Under the pieces are notes generated by a model, which was not told the DNA's origin, searched no databases, and was given only the letters and a program-made list of their open reading frames with translations. A stretch of DNA of 48,814 bases, taken from assembly GCA_021850555.1 (NCBI GenBank), contig JAJZLX010000026.1:1-48814 (forward strand). The letters are read 5' to 3'. Shown here in pieces: positions 33,694 to 41,153 of this stretch (position 1 is the first letter of the stretch; every line of letters begins with the position of its first letter). The position numbers and the translations under genes were made by a program. This DNA comes from Pseudomonadota bacterium. GTDB taxonomy: Bacteria > Pseudomonadota > Gammaproteobacteria > Steroidobacterales > Steroidobacteraceae.

Positions 33694-34830
33694 ATGCGCA
33701 AAGATCGGGCAATCCTGCTGCGAGGCATGACCTGGGACCATCCGCGCGGCTATGGACCGCTCGTGGCGTGCTCGGCCGTATGGCGCGAGCGCACCGGCGT
33801 GGAGATCGAGTGGGAGCGGCGCTCGCTGCAGGATTTCGAGTCCTTTCCGGTCGCTGAGCTCGCCGCCCGCTACGACCTCATCGTGATCGATCATCCGCAC
33901 GTCGGACAGGTGGCGCGCGAGGAATGCCTCGCACCGATCGATGAGGGCGTCGATGCGGGAGATCCGGCGTGCGCGGCGGTCGGGGCCTCGCTCTCGAGCT
34001 ACCGGTGGGGCGATCGGCTCTGGGCGCTGCCCATCGACGCGGCGGCACAGGTTCTGGCCTGGCGTCCGGATCGCCTGTCCGCCCCCCCCGCGGACTGGTC
34101 GGCCGTGCTCGAGATGGCGGCGGGCGGCGCAGTGCGGTGCCCGCTGCGACCGCCGCACAATCTGATGGCGCTGTTCACGCTGTGCGGATTGGCCGCTCAC
34201 CCGCCCCGCACGCATGGAGGAGAGCTCTTTGAGCCGGCGGCCGGCCGCGAGGCCTATGAGCGCTTGCGCGAGCTCGCCGCGCGCATCGGCCCGCGCTGCG
34301 GCGAGCAGGATCCGATTGCAGTGCTGGAGGAGATGGCCGCGCCGGACTCGAGAGCGGACTGCGCGCCGCTCATCTACGGCTATGTCAGTTATTGCAGATC
34401 TGATGCCCGGGGCGCCCGCGTGGCTTTTGCAGATCTGGCGCCGCTTGCGCGCGGCGGCTCGTGCGCCGGCTCGGCGCTCGGCGGCACCGGCATCGCCGTT
34501 TCGGCGCAAGGTACGGAGCGCGCCGCCGCGCTCGCTTTCGCACGCTGGGTGGCCGGCGCCGAGGCGCAATGCGGACCGTATCTTGCCGGCGGCGGCCAGC
34601 CGGCGCACCGCGCCGCCTGGGACGACGCGCGCGCGAACGAAGTCTCACTCGGCTTCTTTCGCAACACCCGCGCGACGCTGGAGGGCGCCTGGGTGCGCCC
34701 GCGTCATGCGGGTTACATGACATTTCAGGATGCGGCCGCCGAGCGCCTCGCGCAGGCGCTGGCGGCGCACGAACCGGGCGTCTCGGTCATCGCGGCGCTC
34801 AATCGACTGTATCTGGAGGTACTGCCATGA
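33694..34830 (+). CDS. Leaderless solute-binding-protein-like protein
   Basis: A 378-residue protein with binding-protein fold features: MTWDHPRGYGPL, YDLIVIDHPHVGQ, WALPIDAAAQVLAWRPD, GTGIAVSAQGTERAAALAFARWVAGAEAQ. There is no signal peptide: it starts MRKDRAILLRGMTW and an in-frame TGA sits two codons upstream (33688-33690), so the N-terminus is fixed. The ribosome site GAGGGGGTGA is strong. It heads the plus-strand operon with GH127, the RuBisCO-like protein and the kinase, divergent from CaiB. It has no transport partners of its own. Function unknown; a cytoplasmic ligand-binding role is inferred. Confidence 0.8.
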   Translation: MRKDRAILLRGMTWDHPRGYGPLVACSAVWRERTGVEIEWERRSLQDFESFPVAELAARYDLIVIDHPHVGQVAREECLAPIDEGVDAGDPACAAVGASLSSYRWGDRLWALPIDAAAQVLAWRPDRLSAPPADWSAVLEMAAGGAVRCPLRPPHNLMALFTLCGLAAHPPRTHGGELFEPAAGREAYERLRELAARIGPRCGEQDPIAVLEEMAAPDSRADCAPLIYGYVSYCRSDARGARVAFADLAPLARGGSCAGSALGGTGIAVSAQGTERAAALAFARWVAGAEAQCGPYLAGGGQPAHRAAWDDARANEVSLGFFRNTRATLEGAWVRPRHAGYMTFQDAAAERLAQALAAHEPGVSVIAALNRLYLEVLP

Positions 34831-36662
34831 GCCGACCCACCTCACGCCGGACATTCCTGCAATCAGCCGCAACGGCGGCCGGACTCGGGGTCATCGGCGC
34901 ACGCCCGCGCTGGGCCCGCGCTCGCCCGGCGATGGCGCGCAACGGCTCTCCAGGTCCGCTCATCGAGAGATTGCGGGAGTTCGATTATGCGGACGTGGCC
35001 CTCACAGGCGGCCCGCTCAAGAGGCAGTACGACTTCATTCATGCTCACTATCTGGCGCTCGACAACGACCGGCTTCTGCAGGTCTACCGCGAGCACGCCG
35101 GCCTGCCGGCACCCGGCATCGACATGGGTGGCTGGTACGGCAAGGGCGGATTCATTCCCGGCCATGCGCTCGGTCAATACGTCTCCGGCATCGCGCGTTT
35201 CGGCCGCTGCACCGGTGACGAAGCGTGCCGGTCGAAGGTGCACGAGCTGGTGCGCGGCTTCGGCGAGGCCCTGGACGCCAACCCGGTTCCGTACGCCGGC
35301 GAGGGCGCCTGGAAAGTCTGGCCGGCCTACGTGCTCGACAAACACATGATCGGACTGATCGATGCCTACCGTCTGAGCGGCATGCGCCAGGCGCTCCCGT
35401 TGATCCCGCGCGTGATTCGCGGCGCGCTGCCGTTCATCTCGCCGGTCAGCCGCGACCGGATCGGCGTCAAGAACCCGCCCTATGACGAAACCTACATCGT
35501 TTCGGAGAACCTGTTCACCGCGGCGCACCTGACCGGCGAGCGCAGCGTGCGCGATCTGGCGGTGAAGTACCTGTTGAACAAACCTTACTTCGATCCGCTC
35601 TCCCGCGGTGAGAACGTACTGGCCGGCCGTCAGGCCTACAGTCACGTCATGGCGCTCAGCTCGGCGGCCATGGCGTACCTCGAGCTCGGCGAGCCCCGTT
35701 ACCGCGATGCGCTCGTCAACGGCTGGAAATTCCTCGACGAGCAAAGCTACGCGACCGGCGGCTGGGGACCGAACGAGCTGCTGATCGCTTCGGGCACCGG
35801 CGAGCTGTACTCCAGCCTGGCCGGCACCGTGAATCATTTCGAGACGCCGTGCGGCACCTACGCGACCATGAAGGCCGCCCGCTACCTGATGCGCTTCACG
35901 GGCGATGCGCGCTACGGCGATGGGCTCGAGCGCATCATGTGGAATGGGCTGATGGCGGTGAAGCCGCCGGACTCGAACGGCAACTCGCCGTACTATTCGA
36001 GCTATCACCCGGACGGGAAAAAGGTCTTCTATCCTGAAAAGTGGCCGTGCTGCTCGGGCACTCTGGCGCAAGGCGTGGCCGATTATGTCCGCAATGTCTA
36101 TTTCCACGCGCCGGGCGCGCTCTACGTGAACCTGTTTGCCCCGTCGCGGGTGCGCTGGCGCACGGGAGGGAGAGCCGTAACGCTCACGCAGCACACCGAC
36201 TACCCGATGGGCGGGTCGGTGACGCTGCAGGTGGCGACAGCTGCACCGGCGACGTTCGCGCTCATGATCCGCATTCCCGGCTGGCTGCAGGCCGATGCGG
36301 AAATCCGCGTCAACGGCCGGCGAATGACGATCGCGGCCGAGCCGGGCACGTTCGCCGCGCTCAAGCGCACCTGGCGCGACGGCGATCGGGTGCAGTTGCA
36401 CCTGCCGCAGTCGTTGCGCACGCAGTCCATCGACCGCTCGCACCCCGGCACGGTGGCCCTGTTGCGCGGGCCGCTCGTGTACAGCGCGCTGAACTTCGCC
36501 GGCCCCGGCACGCCCGTGCCGCGGCTCGAGGTGTCCGGCCTGAGTCCGGTCACCGGCGCGCCCGACACCTACCGGCAGATGGATCGCGGGCAGCAGATCC
36601 TGTTCGTGCCTTTCTACAAAGTCCAGAGCGAGTCCTACAATGTCTACTTCGAGCGGGCCTGA
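34827..36662 (+). CDS. GH127-type (DUF1680) beta-L-arabinofuranosidase-like hydrolase, Tat-exported
   Basis: A 611-residue protein. A twin-arginine signal (SRRTFLQSAATAAGLG, from residue 6) indicates export in folded form. The all-helical catalytic domain has NHFETPCGTYATMKAARYLMRFTGDARYGDGLERIMWNG; the zinc/cysteine site of the family (Glu and Cys pair, then Cys-Cys) corresponds to E339, C342, C408 and C409 (WPCCSGT). The C-terminal half has beta-sandwich segments (IRIPGWLQADAEIRVNGRR). Known members remove beta-L-arabinofuranose, and relatives occur in pectin RG-II breakdown. The ATG overlaps the upstream stop (ATGA); its own stop overlaps the RLP start by 23 bp. Confidence 0.88.
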   Translation: MSRPTSRRTFLQSAATAAGLGVIGARPRWARARPAMARNGSPGPLIERLREFDYADVALTGGPLKRQYDFIHAHYLALDNDRLLQVYREHAGLPAPGIDMGGWYGKGGFIPGHALGQYVSGIARFGRCTGDEACRSKVHELVRGFGEALDANPVPYAGEGAWKVWPAYVLDKHMIGLIDAYRLSGMRQALPLIPRVIRGALPFISPVSRDRIGVKNPPYDETYIVSENLFTAAHLTGERSVRDLAVKYLLNKPYFDPLSRGENVLAGRQAYSHVMALSSAAMAYLELGEPRYRDALVNGWKFLDEQSYATGGWGPNELLIASGTGELYSSLAGTVNHFETPCGTYATMKAARYLMRFTGDARYGDGLERIMWNGLMAVKPPDSNGNSPYYSSYHPDGKKVFYPEKWPCCSGTLAQGVADYVRNVYFHAPGALYVNLFAPSRVRWRTGGRAVTLTQHTDYPMGGSVTLQVATAAPATFALMIRIPGWLQADAEIRVNGRRMTIAAEPGTFAALKRTWRDGDRVQLHLPQSLRTQSIDRSHPGTVALLRGPLVYSALNFAGPGTPVPRLEVSGLSPVTGAPDTYRQMDRGQQILFVPFYKVQSESYNVYFERA

Positions 36663-37926
36663 CAGTGCGCGCGTTCTGGCGCGCTACTGGATCGAAACCG
36701 CCCGTCCGCTGGAGGAAGCGGCGGCGCAGATGGCCGGCGAGCAGTCGACCGGCACGTTCGTGCGCGTCGCCGGTGAAACGGACGCGCTGCGCGAACACTT
36801 CACCGCGCGCATCGAGGCATTGACGCAGACGGGGGAGAGGAGCTCACCCTCGTTGCCCGGAGCCTGGCAGCCGCGAGGCGGGCCGGGCGTGTGGCGTACC
36901 GCCGAGGTCACCCTGTCCTGGCCGCTGCACAATTTCGGACCGTCGCTGCCGAACCTGCTCGCCACCGTCGCCGGAAACCTCTGGGAGCTGAAGGCGTTCT
37001 CCGGCATGCGGCTGCTCGATCTGACGCTGCCGCGGGAATTTCTCTCGGCCTATCCCGGCCCCCGGTTCGGGGTGCCCGGAACACGCGCGGTGAGCGGCGT
37101 GCACGGCCGGCCGCTCATCGGCACGATCATCAAGCCAAGTGTGGGCCTCTCGCCCGAAGCGACCGCCGCGCGGGTCGCCGAGCTCGCCGCCGCCGGCGTG
37201 GACTTCATCAAAGATGACGAGCTGCAAGCGGACGGTCCGCTCTGCCCGTTCGAGGCGCGCCTCGGCGCGGTGATGCGCGTGCTGCGCGAGCACGCCGAGC
37301 GCACCGGGCGGCGCGTCCTTTACGCAGTCAACATCACCGGCGAGATCGATCAGATGCTGCGCCGCCATGAGCGTGTCGTGGCCGAAGGCGGCAATTGCAT
37401 CATGGTGAGCCTGCACAGTATCGGTTTGCCGGCGCTGACGGCCCTGCGCGCCCAGTGCCAGGTGCCGATCCACGGCCACCGCAACGGCTGGGGCCTGCTC
37501 GGCCGCTCGCCGGCGATCGGGGTCAGCTTTTCGGCCTGGCAGAAGCTGTGGCGCGTGGCGGGCATCGATCACGTGCACGTCAACGGTCTCGACAACAAGT
37601 TCTGCGAGAGCAACGAGTCGGTCATCGCCTCGGCGCAGGAGTGTCTGACGCCGATGTTCTCGCCTCCGGCTCGCGGCTGCCAGATCATGCCGGTGTTCTC
37701 TTCCGGCCAGACGGCGCTGCAGGCGCCGGGCACTTGGCAGGCGCTCGGCTCGGTGGATCTCATTCACGCCTGCGGCGGCGGCATCATCGGCCACCCCGGC
37801 GGCGCGGCCGCCGGAGTGCGCAGCCTGCATCAGGCCTGGGAAGCGGCCGTCGCCGGCATCCCCCTCGCGCACTATGCGCGTGAGCATCGCGAGCTCGCCG
37901 AGGCAATTGCCGCCTTTGGCCGCTGA
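36640..37926 (+). CDS. RuBisCO-like protein, probable 3-oxo-isoapionate-4-phosphate decarboxylase or transcarboxylase/hydrolase
   Basis: A 428-residue member of the RuBisCO large-chain superfamily. Active-site equivalents: K165 in GTIIKPSVGL (RuBisCO K175), the K191-D-D-E box (K201, D203, E204), H278/H280-R281 (H294 region), H313 and K320 (H327, K334), S355-G (S379) and the phosphate-binding GGGIIGHPGG (379-388). RuBisCO K177 is replaced by S167, so it should not fix CO2 as RuBisCO does. RLPs next to a DUF1537 kinase act in D-apiose catabolism, either decarboxylating 3-oxo-isoapionate 4-phosphate or splitting it to 3-phosphoglycerate and glycolate. Which one applies here is not readable from sequence. 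Confidence 0.85.
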   Translation: MSTSSGPDSARVLARYWIETARPLEEAAAQMAGEQSTGTFVRVAGETDALREHFTARIEALTQTGERSSPSLPGAWQPRGGPGVWRTAEVTLSWPLHNFGPSLPNLLATVAGNLWELKAFSGMRLLDLTLPREFLSAYPGPRFGVPGTRAVSGVHGRPLIGTIIKPSVGLSPEATAARVAELAAAGVDFIKDDELQADGPLCPFEARLGAVMRVLREHAERTGRRVLYAVNITGEIDQMLRRHERVVAEGGNCIMVSLHSIGLPALTALRAQCQVPIHGHRNGWGLLGRSPAIGVSFSAWQKLWRVAGIDHVHVNGLDNKFCESNESVIASAQECLTPMFSPPARGCQIMPVFSSGQTALQAPGTWQALGSVDLIHACGGGIIGHPGGAAAGVRSLHQAWEAAVAGIPLAHYAREHRELAEAIAAFGR

Positions 37927-37936
37927 GGAGCGTCTC

Positions 37937-39250
37937 GTGGACCGTCCTCTGTACGCGTATTACGGCGATGACTTCACCGGCTCGACCGACGTCCTCGAGG
38001 TGTTGGCGTCGGCCGGCGTGCGCAGCGTGCTGTTCATCGGGCCGCCGGGCGAGCGGCACGTCCGCCGGTTCCGCGGCTGTCAGGCGCTCGGCATCGCGGG
38101 CGACAGCCGCAGCCGCTCGCCCCGGTGGATGAGCGAGCGCCTGCCGGCGTTGCTCTCACGGCTTGGGGCATTCGGCGCGCCGATCGCGCACTACAAGACC
38201 TGCTCCACGTTCGACAGCTCGCCGCGGATCGGCTCGATCGGGCGTGCGCTTGAGATCGGGCGCGACACGCTGCCCGGCCCCTTCATTCCAATCGTGGTCA
38301 CAGCGCCGCACCTTGGCCGCTACGTGGCCTTCGGCAACCTGTTCGCGGACGCCGGCGGGGTCGTGCACCGGATCGATCGCCATCCCACGATGCGGGCTCA
38401 CCCGGTCACACCCATGCAGGAGGCGGATTTGCGCCGTCACCTGGCTGCGCAAACCGCGATGCGCATCGGGCTGATCGAGCTGCCGGCACTGGCGCGCGGC
38501 GCCGCGGCCGAGGCGCTGGCCGGCTGCCTCGCCGCCGGTGATGAGGCGGTGCTCTTCGACGGGGTCAGCGAGGCGGACCTCGCCCAGATCGGGCGGGTGT
38601 TGTGGCGCAGCGCGCAGTGTCGTGCGCTGTTTTGCGCCGGCAGCTCCGGACTTACGCACGCGTTGCTGTCGGTCTGGCGGGACGCGGGACTGATTCCGGC
38701 GCGAAGCGAGACACAGTCTTGCGGGAAGCCCGTGGACACGCTGCTGGCGATGAGCGGCAGCTGCTCGCCCGTGACCGAGCGTCAGATCCAGGCAGCCCTG
38801 CGCGCGGGTTATCACGGCATCGCGCTGGATCCGGCGCTTCTGCTCAGCGAAGCGTCCGGCGCGCAGGCGGGCGAGCGGCTGGTGCGTGAGGCTGCTGCCC
38901 GCTTGCGGGACGGCCGCAGCACGGTCCTCTACAGCGCGCTCGGGCCGCCGTGCACCGGCTCACCCGCCTCGGGCGAGGAGCTCGGCCGCCGGATGGGCGA
39001 GCTGCTTGCACGCATCCTCGCCGCCGCGCCGGTGCCGCGCGTGCTGCTCGCCGGCGGCGATACCTCGAGCCATGCGGTCGCACAGCTCGGTCTGTACGCC
39101 CTCACCTGGAGTGCAAGTCTCGAGCCGGGCGCGCCGTTGTGCCGGGCGCATGCCGAGGAGCGATCCGCTCTGGAGGGCTTAGAGCTCGTCCTCAAGGGCG
39201 GTCAGGTTGGGAGCGAGGGGTTCTTCGAGCGTGTCAGGCTCGGCCGTTAG
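37937..39250 (+). CDS. oiaK: Four-carbon acid sugar kinase family (DUF1537), probable 3-oxo-isoapionate kinase
   Basis: A 437-residue ATP-dependent sugar-acid kinase. The N-terminal substrate domain begins YAYYGDDFTGSTDVLEVL (GDDFTGSTD at 10-18); then HYKTCSTFDSSPRIGSIG; the C-terminal nucleotide domain has AMSGSCSPVTERQI, LLAGGDTSSHAVAQLG and the terminal GAPLCRAHAEE...LVLKGGQVGSEGFF. The start is GTG, chosen for the GAGGAG site 6 bp upstream and the family start (DRPLYAYYGDD); a longer frame from 37874 overlaps the RLP gene. It begins 10 bp after the RLP stop, the arrangement expected for apionate catabolism. Its last 72 bp are antisense to the end of the MFS gene. Confidence 0.85.
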   Translation: MDRPLYAYYGDDFTGSTDVLEVLASAGVRSVLFIGPPGERHVRRFRGCQALGIAGDSRSRSPRWMSERLPALLSRLGAFGAPIAHYKTCSTFDSSPRIGSIGRALEIGRDTLPGPFIPIVVTAPHLGRYVAFGNLFADAGGVVHRIDRHPTMRAHPVTPMQEADLRRHLAAQTAMRIGLIELPALARGAAAEALAGCLAAGDEAVLFDGVSEADLAQIGRVLWRSAQCRALFCAGSSGLTHALLSVWRDAGLIPARSETQSCGKPVDTLLAMSGSCSPVTERQIQAALRAGYHGIALDPALLLSEASGAQAGERLVREAAARLRDGRSTVLYSALGPPCTGSPASGEELGRRMGELLARILAAAPVPRVLLAGGDTSSHAVAQLGLYALTWSASLEPGAPLCRAHAEERSALEGLELVLKGGQVGSEGFFERVRLGR

Positions 39251-40477
39251 TCCGGCCGTGCAGTCGACCAGGGAGAATACTCCGGCCGCGATCAACACCA
39301 TCAGCGCCACCGCCCGCACGGGCAGCTCGTAGTTGCCGGTGGCGCCGGCGATATAGCCGAAGGCGAGCGTGCAGAGAACACCTCCGACCTGACCGGCGGT
39401 GTTCATCACTCCGGTGGCCGCGCCGCCGTGGTTGCCGCCGATGCTCATGCACATGGCCCAGGAGGCCGGCAACATCAGGTCCATGGTGGCGAACCCCGCG
39501 CTGGCGAGGATCACGATGGCCACCTGGTCGCGGACCAGGCTCATGGCGGTGAGCAGTCCGGCGCCCACGATCAGGCACACGGTGGTCATGAGGCGCGTGG
39601 CGTTGCGCAGGCCGATCCTCATGCCCAGCCGGTCGCACACCGCCCCGCCGATGAGGTTGCTGCCGATGCCGAGAAGAAACGGAAAGGCCGCATACACTCC
39701 CATCTGGCGCAGCGTGAAGTGCCCGGCATGCACCATCCAGGTGGGGAACCAGTTGAAGTAGAACCAGCTGCCGCAGCCATAGCAGCCGTAGGCGAGCACG
39801 ATGAGCCACAGCTGGCGCAGCCTCAGCAGCCGGCGCAGCGCCCCCTTCCCGCCGTGCGCATCGCCGCTGCGCGGGCCGATCTCGGCGAGCTCCTCAGGGC
39901 GAATGCCCGGCTGCTCGGCCGGCCGGTCGTGATACCAGAGCCACCACGCCAAAGCCCACACCGCGCCGATGACGGCGAGCACCCAGAATACCGCGCGCCA
40001 GCCGAAGTACAGCGCCAGGGGCACGAGCAGCAGCGGCGCAAGTGCTCCGCCGAGACGGCTCGCGGCCCATACGGCGCCCTGGCCCCGCGCCCGCTCGCGC
40101 GCCGGCAGCCAACGCCACAACACGCCGGATGCGTTGGGGTAGGCGCCCGCCGAGCCGAGACCGAAGCAGAAGCGCACGATCGCGAGCGGGATGAAGCTCG
40201 TGCACGTCCCCGTGAGCGCCGTGAATCCCGACCACCAGGCGGCGATCCGCGAGAGCTCGCGCCGCTGTCCATGGCGATCGCCGAGCACGCCGGAGGGAAT
40301 TTCGAACAGCCCGTAGGCGATGACGTAGGCGCTGAGCACCCAGCCCCATTCCTCGGGAGTGAGGCCGAGGTCGTGCTGGATCCGCGGACCGAGCACCGCG
40401 ATCGCCATGCGATCGAGAAACGTGATGACCGAGACGACGCTCAGCAGCCCGACGACGGCGTGGCGCTTCTTGATCAT
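39179..40477 (-). CDS. MFS transporter, anion:cation symporter (sugar-acid) type
   Basis: A 432-residue protein with 12 predicted membrane segments. The N-terminal half has LDRMAIAVLGPRIQHDLGLTPEEWGW and the loop GVLGDRHGQRRE; CFGLGSAGAYPNASGVLWRWLPARERARGQG is typical of the ACS family that carries galactonate, glucarate or similar acids. It is the last gene of the right-hand operon, its ATG abutting the preceding stop. A sugar acid such as an aldonate is the likely cargo. The C-terminal tail of about 24 residues is encoded across the end of the convergent kinase gene. Confidence 0.88.
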   Translation of the reverse strand: MIKKRHAVVGLLSVVSVITFLDRMAIAVLGPRIQHDLGLTPEEWGWVLSAYVIAYGLFEIPSGVLGDRHGQRRELSRIAAWWSGFTALTGTCTSFIPLAIVRFCFGLGSAGAYPNASGVLWRWLPARERARGQGAVWAASRLGGALAPLLLVPLALYFGWRAVFWVLAVIGAVWALAWWLWYHDRPAEQPGIRPEELAEIGPRSGDAHGGKGALRRLLRLRQLWLIVLAYGCYGCGSWFYFNWFPTWMVHAGHFTLRQMGVYAAFPFLLGIGSNLIGGAVCDRLGMRIGLRNATRLMTTVCLIVGAGLLTAMSLVRDQVAIVILASAGFATMDLMLPASWAMCMSIGGNHGGAATGVMNTAGQVGGVLCTLAFGYIAGATGNYELPVRAVALMVLIAAGVFSLVDCTAGLTAEPDTLEEPLAPNLTALEDEL

Positions 40478-41152
40478 TCAGCCGGTCCCGAGACCGAACA
40501 CCTCACGCACTTGGCGCACGCCGGACTCCGGACTCGACAGCACCGGCGCTTTGACCGCCCCGGCCGGGAGAGCCGCCACAACCCGCGCCATCGAGGCCTG
40601 CGCTAGCACGATCACATCGACATCGCGCATCCGTTCGGTCAGCGCCGCGGTCAGCAGACGATCGTGCGTGGCGGTGTTGCCGGCGAGAACGGCCTCGAAC
40701 GCGCCTTCGCACAGACATTCGACGACCTCGACCGCTCGCCCGGCCTCGAGAGCCGCGCCGCGCACCAGCGCCGATGTCGGCTCGAGCGTGGTGCGCAGCG
40801 TCGCGAGCACTCCGATTCGCCGGCCCTGGCGCACCGCGGCGCGCGCCATGGGCGCATCGACCCGGAGCACCGGCGGGTCGTACAGCTGCCGGGCGACATC
40901 CACGGCCGGACCTAGAGACGAGCAGGTCACCAGGACGCCGTCCGCGCCGCCCTCGAGTGCGGAGCCGACGAGCGTGGCGAGCCTGCGCATTGTCGTTTTC
41001 TCCAGCCGTCCGGCCTGGATGGTGTTCTTGATGAGACTTTCGTCGACGGCATGGAAGATCTGCAGCTCCGGCAGCCACTGCTCGCACAGCGAGGCGAACA
41101 ACGGAGTCAGCACGGGCGAGGTGTGCAGCAGGGCGAGCTTACGTTGCGTCAT
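40478..41152 (-). CDS. Asp/Glu racemase-superfamily protein with one catalytic cysteine
   Basis: A 224-residue protein of the aspartate/glutamate/hydantoin racemase superfamily. The first catalytic cysteine is present (C77 in VTCSSLGP). The second, expected in the IVLGCAxM segment, is Q185 in IVLAQASMAR. True racemases need two cysteines; superfamily members with one include arylmalonate decarboxylase, so a decarboxylase or isomerase acting on a sugar-derived acid is possible. Its ATG is 1 bp after the rhamnosidase stop and its stop abuts the MFS start. Confidence 0.82.
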   Translation of the reverse strand: MTQRKLALLHTSPVLTPLFASLCEQWLPELQIFHAVDESLIKNTIQAGRLEKTTMRRLATLVGSALEGGADGVLVTCSSLGPAVDVARQLYDPPVLRVDAPMARAAVRQGRRIGVLATLRTTLEPTSALVRGAALEAGRAVEVVECLCEGAFEAVLAGNTATHDRLLTAALTERMRDVDVIVLAQASMARVVAALPAGAVKAPVLSSPESGVRQVREVFGLGTG

Positions 41153-41153
41153 G

